DNA of 35,407 bases from assembly GCA_020851635.1 (NCBI GenBank), contig JADZCJ010000012.1, positions 1 through 35,407 of the forward strand, written 5' to 3'. Position 1 is the first letter of the stretch; each line of letters begins with the position of its first letter. Positions 1-7,688 of this stretch are shown here, piece after piece. Source of the stretch: Anaerolineae bacterium. GTDB taxonomy: Bacteria; Chloroflexota; Anaerolineae; UBA4142; SHND01. Made by a program: the position numbers and the translations under genes. The notes below the pieces were generated by a model that saw only the letters and a list, made by a program, of their open reading frames with translations, had not been told where the DNA came from and did no database searches.

Positions 1-290
1 AACGCGCGAGTCGCCTCGATTGACTGGCGGATATAGTCTTTCCCGTTGGCGCGAATGGACTCGTCCTCGTGAATCAAATCGCGGTCGGGTCCCATTGCCG
101 CGCAGGTCGAGACCGCCAACCCGTTCGCGCGCAGAATTTCAGCCGCTGCCGGATAATCCACATCGCCGATAACTTCGAGCGGAATTTCAAACTGGTCATA
201 CCCCATCGCTTTGACGTGCGGCGCAAGTCTGGCAACCTCGTCCGTATTCACCGGCGAAGTCCAGACCCAGCCATTGATGCCGAATTTCAT
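1..290 (-). CDS. Sugar phosphate isomerase/epimerase, N-terminal part (cut by window edge)
   Basis: The minus strand reads from ATG at 290 to the window edge without a stop, giving about 96 residues that begin MKFGINGWVWTSPVNTDE. This resembles the first strands of the TIM-barrel AP-endonuclease-2-like sugar isomerase/epimerase family (D-tagatose/D-psicose 3-epimerase and inosose-type relatives). Family-like features are the opening beta strand KFGIN.W, the phrase GYDQFEIPLE with the early conserved Glu, and LAVSTCAAMGPDRDL for the next strand and loop. The metal-binding residues lie beyond the window, so function and substrate cannot be settled. It follows the second ATPase gene by 66 bases on the same strand, so it is probably the last or a late gene of the sugar-uptake operon and would act on the imported sugar. 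No good Shine-Dalgarno sequence precedes the ATG. Confidence 0.75.
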   Translation of the reverse strand, partial: MKFGINGWVWTSPVNTDEVARLAPHVKAMGYDQFEIPLEVIGDVDYPAAAEILRANGLAVSTCAAMGPDRDLIHEDESIRANGKDYIRQSIEATRA

Positions 291-307
291 GGTTGTGAGG
301 AAAGGCA

Positions 308-351
308 CAGGTTACAACACCTCGCGCAACCGCGCGGCGAACTGTAACCTG
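308..351. repeat. Intercistronic inverted repeat between ATPase and epimerase genes
   Basis: Nine-base arms CAGGTTACA (308-316) and TGTAACCTG (343-351) are perfectly complementary across a 26-base GC-rich loop. The loop has its own smaller CGCG-caac-CGCG hairpin. There is no U-rich tail, so it is not a standard terminator. In the operon transcript it would form a stem-loop between two cistrons and could stabilise the upstream mRNA or modulate epimerase expression; that role is inference. Confidence 0.5.
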
Positions 352-356
352 CGCCG

Positions 357-1415
357 TCAGGTTGTTTGGATACGCTTTCGATTCGTATCAAAAAAGTGTA
401 ATTTGTCGTTCGCAATGCTGAATTTTACGACGTCGCCGATTTTGGCATCGGACATGCCGGGAACCAACGCGATCAAAGTCTGATTGCCGGATTTAAGGTG
501 GAGCACTGTCTCTACACCCAACGGTTCCGCGAGCACGACCTCTGCTGGAAATTGGCCGTCGGCTGCCAGACGCACATCCTCGGGGCGAACGCCCAACAAG
601 AATGCTTCGGGCAGCGCGTGCGTCGTAACCACGCGCACGTCGCTGCCGGTAATGACCAGAGAGCCATTTTCGCGGTGCGCCTGAAACAGATTGATGCGCG
701 GCGAACCGACCAGCTGCGCCACGAACGTGGTTGCGGGACGGTCATAAATGTCATCCGCGGTGCCCTCTTGGACAATTTGTCCCTTGTTCAAGACGGCAAT
801 GCGGTCTGCCATTGTGAGCGCTTCAATCTGGTCGTGCGTGACATACAGAATTGTCTTGCCGAGCGTCTTTTGAAGATGTTTCAGTTCCACGCGCAGCGAT
901 TCGCGCAGTTTGGCGTCGAGATTCGAGAGCGGCTCGTCCATCAAAAAGACGCGCGGATCGCGCACGATGGCGCGACCGATGGAAACGCGCTGCATCTCGC
1001 CGCCCGAAAGCCGCGCCGTTTTACGGTCCAGCAAATGCGAGATACGCAAAATCTCGGTGACCTGTTCAATCTTGCGCTTGATGTCTGTTTCGGGGATGCG
1101 ATGCACGGGCGAGCGCAGGGGAAAGGCAAGATTGTCATAGACCGACATGGTGGGATAGAGCGAATACTGCTGAAACACAAACGCCACATCACGGTCTGCC
1201 GGGGTGAGCGCATTGACCGGTTCGTCGTCGAATGCCACATTGCCTGCATCTTGCTTTTCAAGTCCCGCAATCACGCGCAGGGTCGTAGTCTTGCCTGCGC
1301 CCGTTTGCCCCAAAAGCACAAAAAATTCTCCGTCTTTGATGTGAAACGACACATCGTCCAGCGCGGTGACCGTGCGGACTTTCTTGGTGATGTTTGATAG
1401 CGTGACATTACTCAT
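357..1415 (-). CDS. Sugar ABC transporter ATP-binding protein (MalK/UgpC type), second ATPase of the operon
   Basis: This 352-residue ATPase powers sugar import from the cytoplasmic side of the permease pair. Visible motifs are Walker A GQTGAGKT (about 36-43), Q-loop Q82, signature LSGGE (136-140), Walker B FLMDEP (157-162) and the H-loop in VTHDQ (His about 194). A C-terminal TOBE-like region follows from about 240, with the typical LLGVRPEDVRL phrase. The start at 1415 (MSNVTLSNITKK) is preferred over the longer reading from 1469, whose extra 18 residues come from repeat-like sequence and lack homology-like character. The gene overlaps the stop of the upstream ATPase gene by 8 bases, implying translational coupling. 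All catalytic motifs are intact, so it should be active. Together with the neighbouring ATPase it may form a heterodimer. The substrate is not evident from this subunit. Confidence 0.92.
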   Translation of the reverse strand: MSNVTLSNITKKVRTVTALDDVSFHIKDGEFFVLLGQTGAGKTTTLRVIAGLEKQDAGNVAFDDEPVNALTPADRDVAFVFQQYSLYPTMSVYDNLAFPLRSPVHRIPETDIKRKIEQVTEILRISHLLDRKTARLSGGEMQRVSIGRAIVRDPRVFLMDEPLSNLDAKLRESLRVELKHLQKTLGKTILYVTHDQIEALTMADRIAVLNKGQIVQEGTADDIYDRPATTFVAQLVGSPRINLFQAHRENGSLVITGSDVRVVTTHALPEAFLLGVRPEDVRLAADGQFPAEVVLAEPLGVETVLHLKSGNQTLIALVPGMSDAKIGDVVKFSIANDKLHFFDTNRKRIQTT

Positions 1416-2562
1416 AAGACTGGGAATGAGACACGGAAGATTGAGAATTGGAGACAGCGAGTCCGTCATTCGTCATTCGGCTTTGTTCCTGATGTTGGCG
1501 CAGCGCGGTCTCGTTTTGCGGATTGAAAAACCGCGCCATCTGCGCGTCCACGTCAAAACGAATATTGGCGCCGATGGGATAACGTTGACTACGGTCAGCC
1601 CGCACGTGCACCACGTTATCGCCCTCCATATTGAGATGCAGCATGGTGTACGAGCCGTGCATATGAGTTGCATACACCTGACCTTGCAGCATACCCTCCG
1701 GACTCACGTGCGCCGATTCGGGACGAAAACCCAAGATTACGTTTTCACCTCGCGTTATGGAATTTTGCCATCCGGGGGGCAGGGGGTATTGATTATCGCC
1801 GGGCAGCCGTACAATCCCCTCTGCATAATTCCCCTGCACCAAATTCATTCCGGGACTGCCGATAAATTTTGCGACAAACAGATTGGCGGGGTTGTAATAG
1901 ACCTGGGTGGGGGTGTCTGCCTGCTGGACCACCGCCGCCGACATGACCACGATGCGGTCACCCATCGCCATCGCTTCGATCTGATCGTGCGTCACATAGA
2001 CCGTCGTCGCCTTGAGCCGCAATTGCAGTTCGCGGATTTCCGCGCGCATTGATTCGCGCAAATCGGCGTCGAGCGCGCCCAACGGTTCGTCCATCAAAAA
2101 GGCAGCCGGCCGCCGCACGAGCGCGCGAGCAAGCGCCACGCGTTGTTTGTCACCGCCCGACAAGCCGCCCGGACGCTTGTTGAGCAAATGTCCGATGCGC
2201 AACAAGTCCACCACGAGCTTGAGCCGTTCATCTATCAATTCCTTTGTTTCGCCCTGCGCCTTGAGCGGAAAGGCAATATTGTCGCGCACGCTCATGTGCG
2301 GGTAGAGAGCATAGAACTGAAATACAAACGCAATATCACGCGCGCTCGGGTGGAGCCACGTCACATTCTTGTCGTCGAGCAGAATCTGCCCCGCCGTCAC
2401 CGTTTCCAGCCCTGAAATCATTCGCAGGGTGGTCGTTTTGCCGCAGCCCGAAGGACCGAGCAAAACAATAAATTCGCCGTCGGAAATGGTCAGGTCGAGC
2501 GGCTTGACCGCATACGCCTCGCCGAATCTCTTTTCAACTTGCTTGAGCTGAATCGTTGCCAT
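1408..2562 (-). CDS. Sugar ABC transporter ATP-binding protein (MalK/UgpC type), first ATPase of the operon
   Basis: This 384-residue ATPase starts MATIQLKQVEKRF. It has Walker A GPSGCGKT (36-43), Q-loop Q82, signature LSGGD (134-138), Walker B FLMDEP (155-160), H-loop His192 and a TOBE-like C-terminal region with ILGFRPE. ATG at 2562 is chosen because the 12 residues encoded upstream are not family-like. It lies between the MalG-type permease gene and the second ATPase gene. The last 23 or so residues, from RMTNDG onward, are rich in Ser, Gln and Asn. They are encoded by a stretch with GTCATTC repeats and look like intergenic sequence that became coding, not part of the fold. Two non-identical ATPases in one carbohydrate transporter operon are known from systems such as rhizobial GlpSTPQV and suggest a heterodimer. 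Confidence 0.92.
   Translation of the reverse strand: MATIQLKQVEKRFGEAYAVKPLDLTISDGEFIVLLGPSGCGKTTTLRMISGLETVTAGQILLDDKNVTWLHPSARDIAFVFQFYALYPHMSVRDNIAFPLKAQGETKELIDERLKLVVDLLRIGHLLNKRPGGLSGGDKQRVALARALVRRPAAFLMDEPLGALDADLRESMRAEIRELQLRLKATTVYVTHDQIEAMAMGDRIVVMSAAVVQQADTPTQVYYNPANLFVAKFIGSPGMNLVQGNYAEGIVRLPGDNQYPLPPGWQNSITRGENVILGFRPESAHVSPEGMLQGQVYATHMHGSYTMLHLNMEGDNVVHVRADRSQRYPIGANIRFDVDAQMARFFNPQNETALRQHQEQSRMTNDGLAVSNSQSSVSHSQSYE
1465..1478. repeat. Tandem heptamer (GTCATTC)x2, repeat-derived sequence
   Basis: Two perfect copies of GTCATTC lie side by side at 1465-1471 and 1472-1478, inside the 3' end of the first ATPase gene. The same word occurs in the arm TTCGTCATTC at 2656-2665 and, inverted, in GAATGACGAA at 2634-2643. 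The surrounding bases (1425-1465) are a run of A/G-rich short words with little coding character. It resembles short repetitive spacer DNA. Confidence 0.4.
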
Positions 2563-2633
2563 GGAAAAATGAGAGGACGGTGGCTTGCAGATTTTCACCG
2601 CCTTGGGCGGCAGGAAAAACCTGCAATCCTGAC

Positions 2634-2665
2634 GAATGACGAACGCCGGCGCGAATTCGTCATTC
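2634..2665. repeat. Inverted repeat between MalG-type permease and first ATPase gene
   Basis: Arms GAATGACGAA (2634-2643) and TTCGTCATTC (2656-2665) are a perfect 10-base inverted repeat with a 12-base GC-rich loop that includes CGCCGGCG. It lies in the 120-base gap between the stop of the permease gene (2683) and the ATPase start (2562). No T-run follows in the direction of transcription, so a stabilising or attenuating stem-loop is more likely than a terminator. A second weaker hairpin, CCGCC-ttg-GGCGG, is at about 2598-2610. Confidence 0.5.
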
Positions 2666-2682
2666 TTTATCCGTTACTCGTG

Positions 2683-3687
2683 TTATTGTCGAATTGCTCC
2701 GAATGTGACGCCGCGCAGCAAATACTTGCGCAGCGCAAAGGTGATAATGACGACGGGGATCAAAAACAAGAGCGACCCTGCCGCAATCGCAGACCATTCG
2801 ATGCCGCCGCGTCCCAGCATCGAGGGAATCGAGGGCGGCGCCGTCCGTGCCCGTTCGCTCGTCATCATCAACGCAAACGCATATTCATTCCACGCAAAAA
2901 TGAGGCAAAACACGGTCGTCGCCGCAATCCCCGAAACCGATTGCGGAAGGACGATTTTGAGAAATGTCTGGATGCGGCTGTAGCCGTCAACAAGCGCCGC
3001 CTCTTCATATTCGCGCGGGATTTCGTCAAAGAAACCCTTCATCAGCCACACGGCGAACGAGAGATTAAACACCGTATACAAGAGAATCAGTCCCAAATGC
3101 GTGTCATACAGCCCCATCTGGCGATACATCAAAAAGAGTGGAATTGTCACGACAACGGCGGGCAGCATGCGCGTGCTCAGAATAAAAAAGAGGAGATCAT
3201 CCTTGCCGGGCATATTAAAGCGGCTGAACGCATACCCTGCCAGCGTGCCCAACAGGACGGAGAGGGCAGTTGACACACCCGCGACGATCAATGAATTGGT
3301 CAGCCGCCCCACATATGCGCTGGGTCCGGTGATTTCCTGTCCTGTATCGAACGCCAGCCGCTCAAGAAAACCCATTGCGCCTGCATCCGCTTTGGCTTGA
3401 AATTCAGCCATCCGCCCGGGCGCAATGATGGCGCGGTCGGTAAAAAGATATAGAAATCCTTCCAGCGTCGGTTGAAAGAATACTTTGGGCGGGCTGGCGC
3501 TCACATCGGGGCGTGATTTGAACGCGGTCGCCAACATGACAAAGATGGGGATGAGCATGATGAGCGCCACAATCACCACCACCATGGCGCGCACCGCGCC
3601 GGTCGTCCGGGCGCCGGGGCTTACTTTGTCAACACGGATTGACTCGACGACGGGACGGCGGGGACCCGTTTCTGCGAAACTCGCCAT
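2683..3687 (-). CDS. Carbohydrate ABC transporter permease, MalG type
   Basis: This 334-residue inner-membrane protein has a basic N-terminus, a first membrane helix at about 28-53, and a block of further helices from about 130 to the end. The cytoplasmic EAA loop for contact with the ATPase is visible as EYEEAALVDGYSRIQTF followed by LKIVLPQ. The segment between helices 1 and 2 is longer than in MalG: about 35 extra residues around FTDRAIIAPGRMAEFQ form an enlarged periplasmic loop. The start at 3687 has a purine-rich GGGGAGGG ribosome-binding site inside the end of the upstream permease gene, with only 3 bases between the two genes. The two permeases must form the heterodimeric channel. The C-terminus (LLRGVTFGAIRQ) has the GA-x-K/R ending usual for the family. 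Confidence 0.92.
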   Translation of the reverse strand: MASFAETGPRRPVVESIRVDKVSPGARTTGAVRAMVVVIVALIMLIPIFVMLATAFKSRPDVSASPPKVFFQPTLEGFLYLFTDRAIIAPGRMAEFQAKADAGAMGFLERLAFDTGQEITGPSAYVGRLTNSLIVAGVSTALSVLLGTLAGYAFSRFNMPGKDDLLFFILSTRMLPAVVVTIPLFLMYRQMGLYDTHLGLILLYTVFNLSFAVWLMKGFFDEIPREYEEAALVDGYSRIQTFLKIVLPQSVSGIAATTVFCLIFAWNEYAFALMMTSERARTAPPSIPSMLGRGGIEWSAIAAGSLLFLIPVVIITFALRKYLLRGVTFGAIRQ

Positions 3688-3690
3688 GGG

Positions 3691-4653
3691 CTAGCCCTCC
3701 CCTTTGATTTTGTTCAAGTTGCGAATATACAAGTTGCTGATGGCGATGACGATAATCAAAATGATGTATGCCAGCGCGCTCGAATACCCGGAGCGAAACT
3801 GTCCAAGAAACGCGACGCGATACAAATACACGGCAATCAATTCCGTCTGATTCCCGGGACCACCGCCTGTCAGCCCCATCACCAGGTCAAAGGATTTGAG
3901 CGCCTCGATCGTCCGAAAGAGCACCGCGATCAGCAGCAGCGGCATGACCTGCGGCAGGGTAATGTGCCAGAATTGAAACCATGAGCTCGCCCGATCAATC
4001 GCCGCGGCTTCGTACAAATAGTCGGGAATGGCATTCAGCCCCGACAGCACCAGCAGCATGACGAACGGACTCCACATCCAGACATCAACCAGAATGACCG
4101 ACGCCAACGCGATCCCCTGGATTGCCTGATTGCCAAAGCGGCTCGCCAGCATGTCCAATTGTCCGCTCTCGCCCATGCCGACCAGATAATTAAAATAGCC
4201 GAAATTCGGATTGTACATCATCTTCCAAAACAGACCGACGACGACGGGCGACAACATCATCGGCACCAGAATCAACGTAGTCACCAGACCACTGCCGCGG
4301 AATTTTCCGCGGATGAGCATCGCCAACCCAAACCCCACAACCGTTTGCAGCGCGACCGAAAACAGCACATAGCGCCCCGTTGTGGTGAACGCTTCCCACA
4401 GCGAAGGGTCCGTCAGAATGGTGGCGTAATTCTCGATCCCGATCCAGACCGGCGCAGTATTTCCCGTGGCGCGATAGTTGGTGAATGAGAGAAAGAGGGA
4501 ATAAAAGAGCGGAAAGAAATTAAAGGCAATGAGCAACACGAGGGTGGGCCAAATGAACAAGTTCATGATGGCGCGATCGCTCAATTGCCGCGCCACTGCG
4601 CGACCCGAGGAAATCGGATTGTTGACGGAAGAATCAGCTGTTATAGATGCCAT
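3691..4653 (-). CDS. Carbohydrate ABC transporter permease, MalF type
   Basis: This 320-residue protein has a helix at about 30-54 (FIWPTLVLLIAFNFFPLFYS) and five more hydrophobic segments. The EAA loop is YEAAAIDRASSWFQFWHI followed by TLPQV, at about 220-245. The GGGPGNQTE phrase after it is a hallmark of CUT1-family MalF-like permeases. ATG at 4653 is the first good start, although it has no clear Shine-Dalgarno. The gene lies 129 bases after the solute-binding protein gene, separated by a strong stem-loop, and 3 bases before the MalG-type gene. Substrate choice cannot be read from the sequence. Confidence 0.92.
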   Translation of the reverse strand: MASITADSSVNNPISSGRAVARQLSDRAIMNLFIWPTLVLLIAFNFFPLFYSLFLSFTNYRATGNTAPVWIGIENYATILTDPSLWEAFTTTGRYVLFSVALQTVVGFGLAMLIRGKFRGSGLVTTLILVPMMLSPVVVGLFWKMMYNPNFGYFNYLVGMGESGQLDMLASRFGNQAIQGIALASVILVDVWMWSPFVMLLVLSGLNAIPDYLYEAAAIDRASSWFQFWHITLPQVMPLLLIAVLFRTIEALKSFDLVMGLTGGGPGNQTELIAVYLYRVAFLGQFRSGYSSALAYIILIIVIAISNLYIRNLNKIKGEG

Positions 4654-4742
4654 AAGGGTCTTGGCAAACCGACAAAAAGCAGCGCCTCAAAGGTGGGGCG
4701 ATTGTTTGGAAAACGCCGTCGTTTCTGCCACTTTGCCCGGGT

Positions 4743-4766
4743 GGGAGGCGGCGAACGCCGCCTCCC
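4743..4766. repeat. Strong stem-loop just after the solute-binding protein gene
   Basis: GGGAGGCGGCG (4743-4753) and CGCCGCCTCCC (4756-4766) form a perfect 11-base GC-rich inverted repeat whose loop is effectively four bases. It starts 17 bases past the stop of the solute-binding protein gene in the operon direction. No U-run follows, so it should not be an efficient terminator. Such hairpins between binding-protein and permease genes typically protect the upstream message and allow excess binding protein, as in malE-malF of enteric bacteria. That role here is inference. Confidence 0.7.
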
Positions 4767-4782
4767 GGTTTCGCAGCTTGGT

Positions 4783-6210
4783 TTATTGGCTCTTGATATA
4801 GCCCGCGTCTTTGAGAATCTTGTCGTGCTGCGTGGCAATGGAATCCATAGTTTCCTGGGCGGTCCCCTGCCCTTCAAGAATGAATTTGCTGAGCTCTGTC
4901 TGTGACACTTGCAGCAGCTGACCAAATTCCGGAATATTCCAGAAATCCTTGACGAACGTCATGGTTTCTGCAAAGGCGGGGTTGTATGGCTGCGCCTTTA
5001 AGAATGTTTCGGTTTCGAGAACTTTCGAGTTGCAGGTGTAACCGCCGAGCTCGGCCCATTTTGCCTGATTTTCTTCCGTGGCGAACCAGGAAATAAAATC
5101 GCGCATCGCTTGCTTGCGCTCGTCGCTGATAAAACTGATGATGCTCATGCCCTGACCCCCCAGCGCCGCGCCCCGATCGCCATTGGGACCTTCCGGGTTT
5201 GGAAAGAAACCGGTTGTGGCGGCATAAGGGTTAGTCTGCGGATTGGTCAACGCCGGGAAAAAGGCAAAGTAATTCATGATCATTGCCGCTTTGCCACCGG
5301 TAAAGGCGTCGTTGGTCTCTTGAAAGAACGCGTTCGACAGACCGGGCGCCTGGCAGCAGTCATAGAGCTCTTTGTAGAGCTGCACGGCTTCGACGTTTTG
5401 CGGCGAATTCACCACGCCCACCACATTATTGTCGGCATCTTTCCAGTCGCCGCCGTAGGGGAACATGGTGTTTTCGATGCCCATCGTCAAGGCATCATAA
5501 TCTTTTTGGGTATAAATACCGACGCCATACAGCCCCTGGTCCGGGCGCGTAAAGAATTCGGCAATGTCCTTGAACTGCTTGTAATCCTTGGGCACGGCAA
5601 GATCATAACCGTACTTGGCTTTGAATGCCTCCATTTCCTTGGGGTCTTCAAAGAGGTCCTTGCGATACGCCCAACCGTCCGCGTCGCCTTCCGTCGGGTA
5701 CGCCCAGTATTTGCCCGAGCCGGTCGGATATTCACCATAATAAGTGAGTGTCGCAGGGGTAACGGTCTTGGCGATGCCCGTGCTGTTCATAAAGTCGGTC
5801 AGGTCCACATAGTAACCGGACGTGGCGCCCGTGCCGATCCATTGCGAATCGCCGATGACTCCATCCCATTCGGCGGACCCTGCAGCCATCGCCGTGAAAA
5901 AGCGATCGCCAAACGTGCCCCAGGGTTCCTGAACGATCGTAACTTTGACGCCCGTTTCCTGTTCATACAGGTTCCCCATCTGCTGTAGATAGTTGGCGGG
6001 GTCCCACTGCGCCCAGAGGATTTTCAATTCGCTGACGCCACCGGCAGCGGGCGCAGCGGTCGGCTGTGCTGCAGGGGCTTCGGTGGCTTGCGCGGCGGGC
6101 GCGGAGGTCGGGGGTGCGGAGGTCGGCTGCACCGCTGCCGGCGCGGCGCACGCGGCAGCGATTGCCAACATTACAAGCAAGGCGATACCGAGCATTACTT
6201 TATTTAACAT
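4783..6210 (-). CDS. Sugar ABC transporter solute-binding lipoprotein (family 1)
   Basis: This 475-residue extracellular binding protein captures the sugar and delivers it to the permeases. Residues 1-21 are a lipoprotein signal peptide (MLNKVMLGIALLVMLAIAAAC), with Cys21 as the probable lipidation site. Its -3 position is Ala, so the lipobox is slightly atypical. Residues 22-58 are a flexible linker of repeated PTSAP/AAQ/TEAP units, a style common in Chloroflexota lipoproteins. The mature domain shows family-1 features: ILWAQWDPANYLQQMGNLYE, TVKVTIVQEPW-like second strand, and the GGKAAMIMNYF hinge strand. The start has a strong GGAGGAG ribosome-binding site a few bases upstream. It is the first transporter gene after the regulator, with a stem-loop downstream. 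Phrases such as VIGDSQWIGTGATSGYYVDL might help family placement, but the ligand is unknown. Confidence 0.93.
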   Translation of the reverse strand: MLNKVMLGIALLVMLAIAAACAAPAAVQPTSAPPTSAPAAQATEAPAAQPTAAPAAGGVSELKILWAQWDPANYLQQMGNLYEQETGVKVTIVQEPWGTFGDRFFTAMAAGSAEWDGVIGDSQWIGTGATSGYYVDLTDFMNSTGIAKTVTPATLTYYGEYPTGSGKYWAYPTEGDADGWAYRKDLFEDPKEMEAFKAKYGYDLAVPKDYKQFKDIAEFFTRPDQGLYGVGIYTQKDYDALTMGIENTMFPYGGDWKDADNNVVGVVNSPQNVEAVQLYKELYDCCQAPGLSNAFFQETNDAFTGGKAAMIMNYFAFFPALTNPQTNPYAATTGFFPNPEGPNGDRGAALGGQGMSIISFISDERKQAMRDFISWFATEENQAKWAELGGYTCNSKVLETETFLKAQPYNPAFAETMTFVKDFWNIPEFGQLLQVSQTELSKFILEGQGTAQETMDSIATQHDKILKDAGYIKSQ

Positions 6211-6215
6211 CTTCT

Positions 6216-6296
6216 CTCCTCCATTGGAATCTAAAGTGAACCGGTCTTGGTGAATGGGGGTTACGGTTCTCGATTGAACGCACCACCTCCTTTTTT
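6216..6296 (-). promoter_or_regulatory. Leader of the binding-protein gene with two Shine-Dalgarno-like sites
   Basis: On the minus strand, AAAAAAGGAGGTG occupies 6296-6284, while the working ribosome-binding site GGAGGAG is at 6222-6216, next to the ATG at 6210. The upstream site is a near-perfect anti-16S match but has no start codon at ideal spacing. A GTG directly after it could open a 29-codon frame that overlaps the binding-protein start. It may be a ribosome standby site or leader-peptide start. No convincing -35/-10 pair was found between 6297 and 6372. Confidence 0.3.
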
Positions 6297-6369
6297 GCAG
6301 ATTGCAGAGCGAGAATTTCCGGGCGCATACCCTTTCAGGGTGAATTGGCGACGCGGGATAGGCAAGACG

Positions 6370-6393
6370 CGTTCACGCCGCAAGACGTGAACG
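6370..6393. repeat. Inverted repeat at the 3' end of the ROK regulator gene
   Basis: CGTTCACG (6370-6377) and CGTGAACG (6386-6393) are perfect 8-base arms with an 8-base spacer. The repeat overlaps the last codons and stop of the regulator gene. Overlapping direct repeats of GCAAGACG occur at 6362-6369 and 6380-6387. No T-run follows in either direction. It could be an RNA hairpin that limits readthrough from the regulator into the transporter genes, or a protein-binding palindrome. Confidence 0.4.
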
Positions 6394-7608
6394 ACTGAGC
6401 GGCTGGCGCAGCATCTGGTCATAAACCATCGCGACCGCGCCCATGACGCAGGCATCCGAACCATATGCGGCAACAACTATGTGCGTCGAATGGGCTGCCC
6501 AGCGCAGCGCGCGTTCGTTGATCGTTTGTTGAATGACCGGCAGCAGAAACTCTTTGGCAAGACTCATGATCCCACCCAGAACAACCCATTCGGGATTCAA
6601 CACATTCACCAAATTCGCCAAGCCGATGCCGAGATACTTGGCGGTGTCATACAGCGCCTGTCGCGCAATCGGGTCGCCCTCTTGGGCGGCGCGCACAATG
6701 ACAGGGATGGTGAGTGATGCGCTTCGGTCGTCATAGCAACGCGCCAGCGTGGACTTGTTGCCCGCGGCAATACATTCCTGTACGCGTCGAAACAACGCCG
6801 ATTGGGACGCCACCGTTTCCCAGCATCCGCGATTGCCGCAGGCGCATGGCAAACCATTCGGGTCCAGACTCATGTGTCCCACTTCACCCGCAAAACCGGA
6901 CCCGCCGGTATAAATGCGACCGTCGAGGACCAGTCCGCCCCCAATCCCCATACCTGCGCTCACATACAAGACATTGCTCGAACCGCGTGCCACACCAAAA
7001 AAAGTTTCCCCAAACGCGGCAATCGAAGCTTCATTGTCCACATAGACCGGAAAGGAAAATCGTTCGCGGAGCATTGCGAGAAGCGGAACATTTTCCCAGC
7101 GCAAATTCGGAGCATACAGCAGAGTGCCCGATTCGAGATCAATCAGACCCGGCACGCCAAATGCCAGACCGAGAATTTCGAGCGAGCGCAGGTGCGCCTG
7201 CTCGACTGCCGCATCTATATTGACAAAGGCGCGGCGCAAAATCGCCGTCCGTTCTTGATCATGATCGGTGCGTTCCTGATGACGCCAGACAACGCGCGCC
7301 GCAAAATCCGTGAGCACGACGGAAATGAAATCAACGCCAATTTCAACACCGACGATGCCGCCCGCGTGGGGATTTAACTGGAGGAGGATGCCGGGGCGAC
7401 CGGTACTTTTTTTGCCGACCCCGGTCTCGGTCACAAACCCCGCTTCAATGAGCTGTTGGACCAGACTCGAAACGGTGGTCTTGTTGAGACCGGTCGCAAC
7501 GGCAAGCGCTGCGCGTGAAAGAGGAGAGTGGTCGCGCAGTGCATTGAGGATGATCGAGAGGTTAATCTCGCGAATGAGGGCTTGGTCGCCGGTCCGGGTA
7601 CGCCGCAT
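6373..7608 (-). CDS. ROK-family transcriptional regulator (XylR/NagC type)
   Basis: This 411-residue regulator has an N-terminal winged helix-turn-helix (about 18-70: LNALRDHSPLSRAALA, then TGLNKTTVSSLVQQLIEAG) ending in the GRPG wing. A ROK sugar-kinase-like domain follows from about 83. Visible ROK hallmarks are GMGIGGGLV, EVGH and the zinc motif CACGNRGC (about 255-262). The catalytic Asp of ROK kinases (DNDAN motif) is replaced by Glu in VDNEASIAAFGE, as expected for a sensor rather than an enzyme. ATG at 7608 or GTG at 7614 could be the start. It is transcribed toward the sugar transporter genes. An XylR-like palindrome 81 bases upstream suggests it represses itself, and probably the operon, until a sugar ligand binds. 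Confidence 0.92.
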   Translation of the reverse strand: MRRTRTGDQALIREINLSIILNALRDHSPLSRAALAVATGLNKTTVSSLVQQLIEAGFVTETGVGKKSTGRPGILLQLNPHAGGIVGVEIGVDFISVVLTDFAARVVWRHQERTDHDQERTAILRRAFVNIDAAVEQAHLRSLEILGLAFGVPGLIDLESGTLLYAPNLRWENVPLLAMLRERFSFPVYVDNEASIAAFGETFFGVARGSSNVLYVSAGMGIGGGLVLDGRIYTGGSGFAGEVGHMSLDPNGLPCACGNRGCWETVASQSALFRRVQECIAAGNKSTLARCYDDRSASLTIPVIVRAAQEGDPIARQALYDTAKYLGIGLANLVNVLNPEWVVLGGIMSLAKEFLLPVIQQTINERALRWAAHSTHIVVAAYGSDACVMGAVAMVYDQMLRQPLSRSRLAA

Positions 7609-7688
7609 AGTCACTGTCTATGTGATGACCACGTCATTGTGATATTGGCTTGCCAGTCCGTTCTTGCGCACTGGATTCGGAGCGAAGG

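Noticed and set aside
7621-7643. Two TGTGAT words 17 bases apart as a CRP-type site
   Set aside because: They are in direct, not inverted, orientation, so they do not form a CRP palindrome.
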